From Asterochloris sp. CNOR1 (taxonomy: Eukaryota > Chlorophyta > Trebouxiophyceae > Trebouxiales > Trebouxiaceae), in the NCBI GenBank assembly GCA_963969365.1, contig OZ017760.1, positions 124,001-188,000 of the forward strand: DNA of 64,000 nucleotides, read 5' to 3'. The position numbers were made by a program, and so were the translations under genes. The notes under the pieces were generated by a model. The model was not told the DNA's origin, did not search any database, and saw only the letters and a program-made list of their open reading frames with translations. Positions 12,401 to 23,229 of this stretch are shown here, one piece after another (position 1 is the stretch's first letter; each line of letters starts with the position of its first letter).

Positions 12401-15400
12401 CTTATGCTTCAGCGTGTGGTCTGCTGCACTCCTGATGCACAAGCAGAAGCGCGGGCCAGCAGCATCTTGGAGCGTCCAGGGCAAAGCCCATGGGGCGCGA
12501 TCCAGAATGCATGCTCATGCATTTCAAAGGCGTCTGAATATGCGCCATCTGGGCAGCTTGTAGCAACCACCTCCGCCTAGGCCAGAGGCATGCTTGCCAT
12601 AGCTTTTACACCTTTGCAGGTGTCCAAAACTGCGCCCACTGGGGAGTACCTCACCGTCGGCTCTTTCATGGTGCGCGGCAAGAAGAACTTCCTGCCACCC
12701 AACCGCCTGGAGATGGGGTTGACCTTCCTGTTCAAACTGGTGAGCAGGCTCTTCCACCAGTGATGCTGCTCATTCCTGCTGTCCTTTGTTCACTTCATGC
12801 TCAAGGTTGTGTCCAGCCAAAAGTGCCCAGCCAGATGCTGCACAGCATGATAGATGTGTGCTTTCCAGTCAGCTCCCTGTGTCACCTGTAAAAGGGTTCA
12901 TCTGGGTTGTCTGCATCTGGGCAGCAAAGCTGTGCATGTTCAGCCACATGCCGCAATACAGTGCACTCCATCAGTTCCCAAACTGCCTGGAGGTTGTGAG
13001 GACTTGGCACTCCATGCCAGCAAACAAAGAGTTTGTGGCTAGGCAAGTTCTGCTTGCCCTATGCCTGGGAGTGGGGGCCCCTTCAAGCTGTCAAGCATTT
13101 GTCAACTTCAGTAGTAACAAAATGCTGCCCAGCATGGAAGTTGCCTGCCTGACACACTTTTCTTCTGCCCCTTCAGGAAGAGTCTTGTCTTGCGGGGCAC
13201 CTGGGGGAGAGGGCGCCCCGCACAGTGGATGAGGATGGCTCCACCATCTTTGGTGATGCAGCAGCAGCTGATGTGGGCACTGAGGAGGTTGCTGAGGCCG
13301 AGTCTGGCTCAGAGGCCTCAAGTGAGCAGCTTCCAGGGCAGCAAGAGCATTGTGTTGTCGCTCTCATTGTGTTTACCGGTTTTTGGTGATGGTGGGGCGG
13401 CTGACAGTGATGTTGAGGAGGTTGCGAAGATTGAGACTACCCGCGGTCTGGGACATGGCATGAATGCACTAGTTGAGAAAGGGGTCAGACAGGATGTGTG
13501 CTGCATTTTTACTCCACCTGAGAGCCCTTATCCAAGCTGAGTCTTGGGTCAAGTGTTAGGTGAGTTGAGTCTGGCTCAGATGCCTCAAGTGAGCCGGGTT
13601 TGCAGACTCACCTTGAGAGAGTGTCTGGAGGCATTGTCAAGCACAGAGGTCTCAGTGAAACAGCACAGAAGAGTAGCCTTGGCCAAGTTCAGTTCAGTGC
13701 CGCCAAGGCAGCGTTCTGCACCTGCGCACCTGCAAAAGGGAACCCCTGCCCGTCATTGCCTTTTATGTGTGACAGGTCACAGCGGCGATAGGGCGGCTCC
13801 ATCTGCTGGGAATTTTACGTCTGAAGGCACGCGACGGAGCAACAGCGCGTTGGCAGCCTTCATGGAGGGGTCAGCAGACACTCTGAGGCGGGGAGCCAGC
13901 CAGAGCTATGCCAAGTGAGATCTATGGGTGTCTCCTTTTCCTTAGCAATTCAGGAAGAAATGCATGTCTACCTGGGAAAAAGATTGCTTGATCGATCATG
14001 TGATATAGGTGCACTGCTGGTTCTGCAGACGTGCTGCAGTCAAGTTGCTGTCTGCTGCTTGCAGTCTGTGAGGCTGCTGGACACCTGCAGAGTTTGTGAA
14101 GCCACAGCACCTAGCACTGGAATGCTTCTTTGTGCCTGGCAGTCTTGGAATGCAGCCACTTGCTTGACTGGTCTGCCACAAACGGCTCCACTTGCAGGTA
14201 TGGCCTGGAGACTGCAGAATCCCCAGCAGCTGCGGCGGACCAGGAGGGCAGTGAGGCGGCTGAGGCCCAAGCCAGTCAAAACGGTGGAGGCAGTGGGCGG
14301 CGGCATCTGTCGGCAAAGGAGCGCAAGCTTCTCAAAAAGGTGACAAGGGTTTCAAAGGGTTTTGAGGAGCCCAGTAGCACCCTCACTGGGGTCCTGTGGC
14401 GGAGTGTCCCTGCTGGAGGCTGGGATGGTGAGCCTTGCTTGCTCCAGCAACAGCGCATGCTCATGGCTTATTCCCCTGTCTAGTTTGTGCATCTGCTTGC
14501 GCAGCATACAGCGGCTTGGGACTGCTCTACAGCAGCGCAAACGCTCCCTGCGTCCATCAAGGCTCTGCACGGCCAAAGACTGATCCTGCACCCATGAGCC
14601 TCCCTGCAATACTGAGGGCTAGCCCTGCATCCATCAAGGGGTCCACACTGCCAAAGCAACCGTCTAAGCCAGGCACCTCTGCATGAGCCAGGCACCTTGC
14701 GGGTGGCGTAGGCATCACTGGCTGGGGCATAATGCTGTTCTGACCTGTGCTTCTTGTAGCAGGACCAGGGGGTGCTGGGCCTTCCAGCCTGGCGGCCTCT
14801 ACAATTGGGCACCTGAGCTTCAACTGTCAGCTAGAGTTATAGGCAGCAGCACTGATAGCAAGTCTCTGGGCAGCAGGCAATTCATCAAGTCGTGAAGTAC
14901 CCCTGTAAATAACTAAGGTTCTGCACCATGCAGGGTCAAGGGGCTGTTGGCACTTCACACCCTGACCCCTCAGCAAATGGGCACCTGAGCTCTGAGTCAC
15001 AGCAGAGTGCACCTCCCGAGGTTGACGAGGCAGCAGACAACACAGCATCTGGTGAGGCTGCGGCAGAGGGCGATGGCCAGCACTCATCTGAGACCGCCTT
15101 GATGGCAGCACGCAAGGCGGAGCAGGAGCGGCGCCAGCACAAGCAGGAGGCCCGCCTGGAGTCTGCAGCTGCGCAGAGCTCCGCCAGGTGTGTGGGCTGC
15201 CTGTCCTACCTGGCTGAGGAGGCCTGCAAGCAGATAAGGCAGCAAGAGGGGCATCCAGCAAGATGTGATGATTGCATCAGTCACGATGACTGATGCAGGC
15301 CCGAATCAACGCCAGAGCAGCCGCTGTTGCTTGCTGTCGCACCATCAGCTGCAATCCCCTTTGCTGCCGCACTCAGCAACATGTTAACTTCCCAGACTTG

Positions 15401-18307
15401 ATTATGAGATGTATGGTCTCCCAGCAGACAGCTGTCATTCACCTCCTGCTTCCCTGCAGGGCCAACAAGGGCAAACCTGGTATTGCCAAGGCAGCACCCG
15501 CTCAGGCACTGCAGAGTCAGCAGGCGCCGGCGCAACAGCAACCGGTGCGAGGCAAGGCAGCCAAAACAAAGAAGCTGAAGCACTATGAGGATCAGGACGA
15601 GGATGACAGGCAGCTGGCCATGCAGCTGCTTGCCTCAGCAGGTGAGCTGGCATGACTGTGGCGTGGCACGATTTCTCATTCAGATGTGATAGCAGCACCA
15701 GGTTGCACAGCTTCTGGCCTCAGCAAGCAAGCTCATCAGCTGGTGGTGTGTCACAGAACCTCTATGCCTTCGGAAGAACAGCACGGAGCAGGCAAGCTGC
15801 TGATTGCAATTATAGCCTCAGTGCGAGATCAAAATGTAAAACACCTGCAGGAGCTGAGCTAAATCATCGGTGCTGTCTCTGGACAACAAGCCTGGAGACT
15901 GTGACCGCAGCCTCCATCAGCCACCATTGGCACCACTGACTCTCTGCCCTGCAACTAGCCTTCATGTGATAGCCCACACACAAGCGACTCAAGAGCTCTT
16001 GAGGCTATTGGCTGGCTGCCCCAGCGTGACTAAAACCCTCCTGGACCCTCAACAACCCACCTGCGTCTGCAGGGCCCCAGAAGAGCAAGGAGCAGCGCAA
16101 GCAGGAGCGCAAGGCGAGGCTCGATGCTGAGCGCGGCGGTGGGGGCGCCGATGCTCTGCTGTCCAGCATGCAGAAGCCGACGGCTGACGACCTGGAAGCT
16201 GTCGGAGCGGCCAGACCCAGCAGGGCTGCCCAGGTGTGTGCTGCTCACCAAGCCGCAGCTGCTCTCCTGTTGTTGACTTTTTGAAAGCCCACCACAAGGA
16301 GTTGGGAGGCTGTCGGGGCAGCTCAGCCCAGTGAAGCTGCCCAGGTGATTGTACTCAGCTGGTCATTTTGCTGTCCTGCACGCATCAGCAGACAGTTGAG
16401 GACCTGGAAGCTGTTGCATGGCTGCTCAGGTGTCCACTTCTGATGGGCTCTGCTGTCCAGCATGACATTGCGCTGCAGCAGCACAGAGTTAGTGCGGCTG
16501 TTGTGTTGTGACAGTGCCGTTAGAATTGTCACTCATTATGCAGAAGCTAGCTTCTGACAGCCTGGAAGCTGTGCATATCAGGGCTGATGCAGGACCCCCA
16601 GCTTGACACCACCTGGGGGCAAATTGCGTGTTGCTGCTCACACATTTCCTGTCAAATTGTTCACATGCATGCTCCCTGCAGGAACGAGCAGACCAGCGAC
16701 TGCGGGCGAAAGCTCAGGCATCAGCTGCCAATGGGGAACAGGCCAGCAGCCCGCCGACCCCTGAGGAACCTGAAGCGGCTGAAGCAGAACCTGGAGATGA
16801 GCCTTCCCAGATGGTAAGGGCCAGCTGCCTGAAGCCAAACCTGCCAAGCTTGTGGAGGGAACCTGCAAATCAGATCGGCAGCTCACTGACCGCTGACACT
16901 AAGAACAGGCTGTGGGGTGGAAGTTTTTGGCAGGCAGGGCGGTCGAGGGACATGAACATGTATGCCCCGCCACCAGTGTACATGCTGTGTGCTTTGCCCA
17001 TATAGGCAGCCGCACACGTCTGCAACTCATGCTTGTCATAAAGACACTTGGCTGTCTTCCGTACTTGCAACTGCAGCCCACGGGTACCACCTCAGCTGAG
17101 CAGGCAGAGATCCGGCAGCTGCTGGCGGAGGAGAATGTGGAGGTTCTGACCGAGGAGGATAGGGATCGCCTGACCCAGCTGGACAGTCTGACAGGGGTCC
17201 CACGCGGAAACGATGTCCTGCTGTTCGCGCTGCCAATGTGCGCGCCCTACCAGGTGTGTCTGGAGCCTCGTTTGCCGAGATGGGAACAGCTGCGCCATTA
17301 GATCAGCACAAAGAAGCTGGGGCTTGAACTGCCACAGGCTGGCGTCAAGTCCGCCTTTGCAGTAGCCTCCTGGCAGATGAATAGCGTTCACTGTCACCAG
17401 AGACTGATCATTCTGAGAGCAGGTGTGTTGCTGCCAGTCAGGGGAGGCAGAAATAACCAACGCTCACCAGACACCAGTCCCTCACATAAAAAATGGAACT
17501 GTCTTGCTGCAGGCCCTGCAAGGCTACAAGTACCGGCTGAAGCTGACGCCCGGGTCCCAGCGCAAAGGCAAGGCAGCACGGCAGGTGGGCTGAGGCAGTG
17601 AGCCGCATGCCAAATGCATCACAGCAGTCATTCCAGAAGGTGGTCCCTGCGATAGCGTAAGGCAGAGAGGCAGGTGGACTGACGCAGTGAGCCGCATGCC
17701 AAATGCATCACAGCAGTCACTCCAGCAGGTGGTCCCTGCAATAGCATAAGGCAAAGACGCAGGCGGGCTCAATTGCTGTAGCAGAGGAGCTCGCAGGCGC
17801 AGAACTCATGTGTGATGTACAGTAACATGTAGGTGTGCAAAGGGGCTGGACGCCTTGCATGCATCTGGGCTGCGCAGCAGAGTGCATGGCTGTACCTTGA
17901 CAAGTTCAGCGGCAAGGCGGCTTCAGGGCCGTGGAAGGGCAGGCCATAAAGGTGCTCACACAGCAGCAGCAGGATGCAGGGCTGCAGACGATTTTGGTGG
18001 TGAAGCCAAGCCCCTCTTGCTGTGGAGCGCATCGGATGCTGCCTTGGCAGCATGACGCCAAAGGCAGTCTGCGCAGCAGCGTGCAGGTTGCAACAGGAGG
18101 GATTTGAGCTCAGGTGTTGTCTTCCTGGCTGCTGTGCAGGCTGTTGAGCTGCTCACGCGGCAGCACGATGCCAATGCGCGGGAGAAGGAGCTGATGAAGG
18201 CTGTGCCAGAGAACGACACCATCACCGCAGTCATCAGCAGCGTGAAGATAAGCATGCCGGGCCTCAGCAAGCTGAAGACGCAGCAACGGAAGAGCAAGAA
18301 AGGCTGA
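3447..18307 (+). CDS. NEMF: NEMF/Rqc2 homologue (NFACT protein), ribosome quality control, 26 exons, 1220 aa
   Basis: Exons: 3447-3554, 3702-3791, 4094-4264, 5375-5567, 5881-6043, 6533-6579, 7003-7170, 7416-7576, 7853-7987, 8681-8839, 9665-9760, 10187-10303, 11022-11200, 11674-11776, 12202-12282, 12620-12739, 13177-13321, 13776-13914, 14198-14339, 14934-15187, 15460-15641, 16073-16233, 16682-16813, 17077-17253, 17513-17584, 18140-18307. All phases agree and sum to 1221 codons. NFACT-N spans about residues 1-500, with [12 protein letters not shown] holding the Asp100-Arg101 pair equivalent to yeast Rqc2 D98/R99, needed for CAT-tailing. Coiled-coil segments lie near 370-410 and 500-560. NFACT-R (about 560-690) has YVHADLHGA and [20 protein letters not shown] charged linker with [13 protein letters not shown] precedes NFACT-C (about 1083-1190). 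The product binds the 60S subunit carrying a stalled nascent chain and works with listerin in the cytosol. The 14.9 kb gene size comes from expanded introns. The intron after 11776 has a GC donor. Confidence 0.95.
3905..3990 (+). repeat. Decayed copy of NEMF exon 2 end
   Basis: Intron 2 repeats the end of exon 2: CTCGTGTTGGAGTCGGGC (exon) is matched by CTGGTGTTGGAATCGAGC, followed by a diverged stretch resembling the first bases of the intron (ACTCACA-AGAGCTGCA). The open frame through here is a leftover of the exon copy, not a separate gene. Confidence 0.6.
4750..5374 (+). repeat. Tandem array of decayed copies of NEMF exon 4 start (about 99-bp unit)
   Basis: The functional exon starts at 5375 after CTGCAG. 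Two close copies of the same acceptor plus exon start begin at 5177 and 5276, giving an exact 99-bp period. A third begins near 5087 with a damaged acceptor. Older, weaker copies can be recognised near 4888, and perhaps near 4754 and 4640. The exon motif GACGGACGCAAGC is kept in the closest copies. Copies at greater distance are less similar. Confidence 0.85.
5634..5880 (+). repeat. Three decayed copies of NEMF exon 5 start (about 80-bp unit)
   Basis: Acceptor-like CTGCAG followed by exon-5-like sequence occurs with exon starts at 5634, 5712 and 5798, before the functional exon at 5881. Spacings are 78, 86 and 83 bp. CTCAGCAGC-CTCTGCCCT is the shared core. Confidence 0.85.
6066..6201 (+). repeat. 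Telomere-like CCCTGAA/CCCTAAA units and 23-nt poly-G tract in NEMF intron 5
   Basis: CCCTGAA twice then CCCTAAA sits at about 6066-6086, a short degenerate match to the plant/green-algal telomere repeat. At 6148-6170 there is an uninterrupted run of 23 G, followed by more G-runs to about 6201. The proline-rich minus-strand frames across here are artefacts of the G-tract. Confidence 0.7.
8371..8560 (+). repeat. Decayed copies of NEMF exon 10 start
   Basis: After the acceptor at 8480 the sequence reads [12 protein letters not shown], a clear copy of [12 protein letters not shown] in the functional exon (8681). Weaker acceptor-plus-start copies follow CAG at 8372 and 8541. Confidence 0.75.
8960..9050 (+). 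repeat. Copy of NEMF exon 10 end, donor and start of intron 10
   Basis: The last part of exon 10 together with its donor and the first ~20 intron bases (CTCATCGAGTCTCTGCAG then GTGAGCTGAGCCAGCAACCA) is repeated nearly unchanged at 8996-9033. The high identity across both exon and intron indicates a recent junction duplication. Confidence 0.85.
10660..11021 (+). repeat. Decayed copies of NEMF exon 13 start
   Basis: Acceptors at 10709 and 10891, each followed by a diverged form of the exon start (core ACAAGGCTCGGG or ACAAGGCTGCGG versus GAGAAGGCTCAGG), precede the functional acceptor at 11021. A repeated TTGCCTGCTGCA motif marks the upstream part of each unit. Confidence 0.7.
13378..13600 (+). 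repeat. Decayed copies of NEMF exon 17 end
   Basis: Exon 17 ends GAGTCTGGCTCAGAGGCCTC before donor AGTGAGC. A second GAGTCTGGCTCAGATGCCTC plus AGTGAGC occurs at 13567-13593, and a more diverged copy of the preceding part (GGTGATG... GAGGAGGTTGC) at 13384-13428. Confidence 0.8.
16280..16600 (+). repeat. Three decayed copies of NEMF exon 22 end
   Basis: The exon end GACCTGGAAGCTGTCGGAGC with GGGCTGCCCAG/GT is echoed at about 16300-16347, 16397-16432 and 16540-16580 with increasing divergence. All lie in intron 22. Confidence 0.75.
17582..17775 (+). repeat. 89-bp tandem repeat starting at the donor of NEMF exon 25
   Basis: CAGGTGGGCTGAGGCAGTGA at 17582 recurs as CAGGTGGACTGACGCAGTGA at 17671, and a third partial unit starts at 17760, an exact 89-bp period. 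The repeats are much less diverged than the other arrays in this gene, so this duplication looks young. The unit carries the splice donor. Confidence 0.9.
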
Positions 18308-18575
18308 CTACAATTTGTCCCATCCTCTGGCCTAACTTGTGGCGTCCCCATAGTCTAGGCTCCATTTGCTGCTCTTCAACATCGTATTCAAATCTGCTAA
18401 AAATTTGATTGATGACTTGCTATAGGCAACGCAGCGTCTGTGAAAGACACGTGGTCCACTGTAGGGCCAGTGTAGCACTTGCACCTTAGAGCATGCACCC
18501 CGCTTTGTTCTCACCTGCCTCTGAGAGTTCAGTCAAGACCATGTGGCAGGCATGCCTATTGTGCAGCTGCACACA

Positions 18576-20569
18576 TCATTTCTGCCTCAGAGCTTTCACT
18601 CCTATCATGGCAGCCACTGCCACTGCCACAGTTGCTTCCAGCAGCTTTCTGGGCAATCTGCAAAAGCTGGCAATGTTGGACCATGAGGAAGGGGAGAGCT
18701 GCTGCCCTTTCAAACAATGCACCTGCTTCAGCACTGGGGCAGTGCTGCTTTTCAGGTTGCTTTAGCTTCTTGATAGCCACTCTCACCTGCTCTGAGCTGG
18801 AGGCTGGGCTGCTTCAGGACAGGAGACCCCCTCAACAGCTGCTGCCTCAAACTCTGAGCAGATGTACTGAGACAGGTAGTCTGATATGACATCAGTGTTC
18901 TGAATGATGCCTGCAGCCAGCCAGTGGCACTGCACTTGATGGACAGATCTGTCTGATAAGAGAGCAACCACCACCACTGCAGCAGGCAAGCGCAGACATT
19001 CAGCGGGCGGACCATGTAGAGTCAGGTGCAGCGAGTACTGGCGACACCAGAAACCCTCAGACTTAGCACATGGCCCCTGCTGACATACAGGTGGGAGGGC
19101 TGTGCAACTGCATGAAAACAACAGGTGCCGTTGTCTTGGCAGGGTCGGTCACTTCCTGGCCCCATGTGCCAAGTGTCCATGTCGTGCAGAACATGGCAAG
19201 ACACACTCATAGAGGGTTCGATAGCTCCTTTCTCTAAGGCAGGCCTGACCTTGCCAAGACGAGCCTTTCAGGCGCTCCTCCTCAGGCACATACTTTGCGC
19301 AGTAGAGGCCCAAGTAGCGTGCAAAGTTCGTCTGGCGCTCCAGCAGGTGCACGAAGACCTCGTCCCGCTGGGGGCGAAAGGCGACTGTCAGGTCGATGGG
19401 GTTGGCAAAGCCATGCCTGCAGCACGGTGGTGCACGGGTCTGACATGGAGGGTTGTGCTTGGCATGGCATGCTGTGTCATGTGATCGGATGTGCAAGGCC
19501 TGGCCTGCAGCATGTGGTCAAGCTTCAAGCCAAAGACCCAACCCAGGATAGGGTAGTGGTGGGTGTGGGCCGTAATGAGTGTTGGTTGTGGGTGGGTCTG
19601 TGCTTTTTGAGGAGGTGCGCGCCCTGACCTGTGATAAGTGAACCCCCACTCCGTGGGATTATGCTGCCATCCAGTGGGTGGCTGGAAGCGCCCCTTGGGC
19701 CCATGCAGCTGGACAAAGCCTTCGGAGACCAGGAGGCCTGCAACCGAGCAGCAAGGGTATTGTTGAGGTTGCACTTGGGGAAGACACAGTTGGCTGAACC
19801 CCTGGGACACCAGGACTCCTGCCATAGCAGGCACATAATTGTTTGGTAGGTTAAGGATAGATCTGTGCACTTAAGGCCTTGAACATCCGGGGCATGGACT
19901 TGAGCCAAGGCTTGTGGATTTCTACGACAAACTGTAGGCACTATGCCTTGAGAGGCCTGCATACAGGTGGTAGAGCAGGGCTGCTCATAAGGATGTCCTG
20001 CACTGTAAGGGGACTCTGCACGGCAGAATCGACAGCCGGACGCCGCTTCGAGCCATCCTGGACAGCTGTGCATGCACGCAGCCAAGCAGAGATATCTGGG
20101 GGCATGCCTGGTCCCTGATCTGATGCCCAAAGGGGCTGAGGAGTGCTCAGGAGTGTCCCCTGCAGACTGCAATGGTAATGCCCCGCCGCTGGATGCAGCT
20201 TGGGGGCGCCCAGGACCCCTGTGATTGGACCGCCTTGACCCAGCAGCACTGGCACTCAGTAAATGGCAAGTGCAGCTGCTGCAGCGCCACATGTCTGGCA
20301 AACTGCACACTGTAGAAGTGTCCTTGCCCCCAGATCGTGAGCAGCCTCAGGCATTACCTACCTATGACAAGGTGGCCTGGCATCATAATGTGATGCAGCG
20401 CTCTGGCTGGGCAGCTAACACGCGTGCTTGATGCAAGGGAACTGCTGCGACATCACTCACAGTGCACGGCCAGTGCAACAGCTGCGGCGCCGTTCTGGCT
20501 GGGCAGCTGGCGAGGCCCGCCAGGCAGCGCCTGGCGCAGGGCACTCTCCAGATTTACATCCTTCCCCAT
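18576..20569 (-). CDS. PI31/FP-domain-like protein with C-terminal hydrophobic segment, 5 exons, 196 aa
   Basis: Minus-strand exons 20569-20461, 19737-19629, 19416-19250, 18910-18787 and 18657-18576 join in phase (591 nt). Residues about 25-125 follow the FP fold of the proteasome regulator PI31: an alpha-helical AAAVALAVHCLLVSEGF, then GWQHNPTEWGFTYHR, then a beta-rich stretch ending FVHLLE...YLGLYCAKYVPEEE. Order and spacing match plant PI31 (LLVDAL...LHLEINVGDYVGE), though identity is modest. The usual Pro/Gly-rich PI31 C-terminus is absent. Instead there is a short acidic helix region and a final hydrophobic stretch, LLEATVAVAVAAMIGVKAL, ending in basic LRQK. This could be a tail anchor. 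Exons 1-3 are well supported; exons 4 and 5 rest on phase and splice sites only. It is divergent from POP5, 429 bp away. Confidence 0.6.
19786..19822 (-). repeat. Decayed copy of PI31-like exon 2 start
   Basis: Minus strand reads GCAG then GVLVSQGFSQL, against GLLVSEGFVQL at the functional exon 2 start (19737). The spacing is 83 bp. Confidence 0.75.
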
Positions 20570-20998
20570 TCAGCGCCCTTGATGGAGGCGCAACGCTCTC
20601 AAAGTTGCTGCTCGGCAGAAGCACCCCTCATGATGTGGAGGGCGGGACTGTGTGCCATCCTCACAGGACGCCTGCAGTGATGCAGTGAGAGCATGCGGCA
20701 CTGTAGCACAGACTTGCTTCACAGATATCCAAGATTTGGAGCTGTCTTCCATGCACAAAGGGGTCAGCATGCAGTGGTTCCCAAAACAACTCAGCAATTT
20801 GCCTTTCGGACTGCCTGAGCTTGGAGGTCGTCTGATAAATGATCTGACCTTACTGTACTGCATTGCTTGCACACCTGACCAATTTGCTTGCATACTTACA
20901 CTTTGTGCATTGCTTGCACACTTGATCATCATCAAAAACCTATATCACCCTGCCTGGTTATACCACTCTTTGCAGACTGAGGTCTGTCAGGAAAGCCC
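20570..20998. promoter_or_regulatory. Shared divergent promoter region of PI31-like gene and POP5
   Basis: Only 429 bp lie between the two start codons, so both genes must be driven from here. The POP5-proximal half contains a repeated TTGCTTGCA-AC motif (about 20864-20920). I see no canonical TATA box. Confidence 0.45.
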
Positions 20999-22168
20999 AT
21001 GAGGTTCAAGAACAGGTACCTGCTCATGGAGCTGGTGTGGAGGGATGGCAAGACAGCCAGCCAGTTCAGTAAGTGTAGCTCGCACAGTCGATCGGCAGGA
21101 ATGCACCCAGTGCAGCACTGCATCATGTGCCACCATGATTGGATGGCCAGACACCCTGCAAGCCTCCTGCCTGCAGATGAGGCTGCGCTGTTTGGCGTGG
21201 TGCAGAAGGCCATGCAGCTCCAGTTTGGGGACTACGGCGCCGCCATGGCTACTGCCTCCCTTTCAGGCGAGAAGCAGGCAGACGCTGGCCCCATGTCTGT
21301 GCTGGCTGGTGGCATCACCCTTCCTTGATGGACATCTTGCTGACTCCTGTGCTGCCTGGGCGTAGTGAGGTACCTCAACCCAATAACGAATCTCTGCATC
21401 ATCAGGTGCAGCACAGACCAGTATCGACAGGCAAGCAGCCTGCTCAGCCCTGTGCTGCCCTGATTGTGGTCAGCTGTAGTGGCTGAGACTTAGCATTTGA
21501 GGGCGTTGTTCGCAGGCCATGTCCACTGCGACAGGCCCTTGTGTCCTGCAGCCTTTCCGTTGTGCTGTGAGTGCGCCCCACTAATCTGGCCAGGCATCTG
21601 TGCAGCCTCACTCGCTGAGGCCCTCTGTCTCCTGCAGGTGTGGGCTGCCCTGACCATGGTCACTGATGTGCAGCACCGCCGCATGCTTTTCCGTTTTGTG
21701 CACCTTGGTGGTGAGTGGCTTGCTTGACCACTGAGCCCCTGTGTATTGAGAACCAGAAAGATAGCCATTGCTTGAAGCTGCGCAGGTACGCTGAAGAGTG
21801 CCAGGGTGGCTGCGCTGGACTTTGACACAAAGGCTAGGGCTGGGAGGCAGCTGTCATCACAGGTGAGCTGTTTGAGTGGTGATGTGTGGCCTCTGGCGCC
21901 ATTTGCAAACAGACCAGATGCCTCTGCCAGGCCTTCAATGGCTGATGTGGTCAGCATCAAACACATTTGGCAGACTGCCTAGTGTATCAAAAAGGCAAGA
22001 CTTAGATGTTGCTCATGCTGCTTGGTGGTACCACTCTGTCTTGGTTGCACATGAACCTAAGCGCCGCACACATGTATCTGGCGGCCCTGACCCGGCATAG
22101 CTTCTGAGCTGCAGCAGCAACAGGCAGCTGCAAGGAGCACTGAGAAGCTTCAGAGCATGGAGATTTAG
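20999..22168 (+). CDS. POP5: POP5, protein subunit of RNase P/RNase MRP, 6 exons, 142 aa
   Basis: Exons 20999-21068, 21177-21266, 21366-21430, 21638-21710, 21786-21862 and 22115-22168 join in phase to 143 codons, close to the usual 140-160 aa. The N-terminus MRFKNRYLLMELVWRDGK is diagnostic for POP5. It is followed by FGDYGAAMATASLSVRYLNP, RCSTDQYRQVW and FVHLGGTLKSARVAAL, which correspond in order to human FAVRYLNAYTG, RCRKEFYQLVW and LHVGGTIRTCQKF. POP5 is part of the protein core that holds the RNA subunit for 5' maturation of pre-tRNA and for MRP cleavage in the nucleus and nucleolus. Introns 2 and 3 need GC donors (CAG/GCGAGA and CAG/GCAAGC) to keep family-consistent protein, which is unusual. 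The last exon (QQQAAARSTEKLQSMEI) is chosen by phase and is less certain. Confidence 0.88.
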
Positions 22169-23229
22169 GTTGGACAGCTGAGGAAGTCTGGGACATGACA
22201 GATGGCTTCAGTGGGAGCTGACTGCTACAGCAGGTGTGCACTATAGCTGCTATGCTTGAGCAGTGCTGGCAAGCTGAGCTGCCCAGGATATGAATGCAAG
22301 TTGCTGGTGCAGGGGCCCTGCAGTACTCAGAGGGAGCAGGCAGAAGCTTGCTGGCTTGGTCGAGCTGCACATGCATATATACCCAACATGGAGCAGTGAC
22401 TGCACTCAAGGCACTGTACAGCTCTGAATGTTTGTGTCACTCTCATGAACAGCCGGATCTTTGTGCCTGCAGCCTCCATGAAAGTAAGCCTCAGCTCAAA
22501 CTGACCTGCAAATTGTCCCCTTTTGCTGCCCTGTCTTCCCAATGCAGCACCTCAAAAACCCAGCAGGTTGGGCTGCCTAAAAAGACTCCCTACGAGGCAA
22601 CGCTTGCATGTCAGAAAGTCCAGCGCATCTTTAAGTCTTCCAGCTGGAACTGAGGTGACGGTCTTTAAAATTGTTGATAATTTTGCCTAGCTCCTTTCTA
22701 ATGTACCTCCTTGGCTTGTGCAGCATGCTGCCAGGGGGATGTTCACGAGCTGCAGCAGGGCACACATGGTCACATGATGTGCAGTGACTTTGGATGTGCA
22801 GATAGATTGCTAAATGCACAGTCACGCATGCCCTGGTACAGCCAGAAGGTACCTTGGGTGTGCAAGAACGTACGGTCTCACTTGACTTCCCATGAACTCG
22901 CCGCAGTTCAGCACCCCAGCAGCCCTAAATAACCCGAAAAGTGCTCACGCCGGGCACCATGCTCATTTGGACTCCCATTGCAATTCTCAGCCCTGAAAGC
23001 ACTGTTGATTCATCGGGTCCTTCATGGGTGTCTACATGGGTTGGGGCGGAGCCCAGCTGAAACAGCATGCAGGGCCGCTGCAGCTGGCGAACTGCAGTGT
23101 GCTGCCTTGTGGCACCTGTGGGAAAACCAAGTCAAAGCCCGGCCGGTCCTGTGAGCATTCTGTATGAGCAATTCAGCTCATGTCAAGTGATGTAGAGTGG
23201 ATTCATTCTCCCCTTAACTGCGGCTTCCC
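22169..23229. other. Stretch with no recognised gene
   Basis: About 1 kb between POP5 and the LRR-like region. Open frames on both strands lack family resemblance and splice context. The 3' UTR of POP5 probably takes up the first part. Confidence 0.4.

Noticed and set aside
19525-20310. 261-codon minus-strand open frame
   Set aside because: It covers exon 2 of the PI31-like gene in the wrong frame plus intron; no family resemblance.
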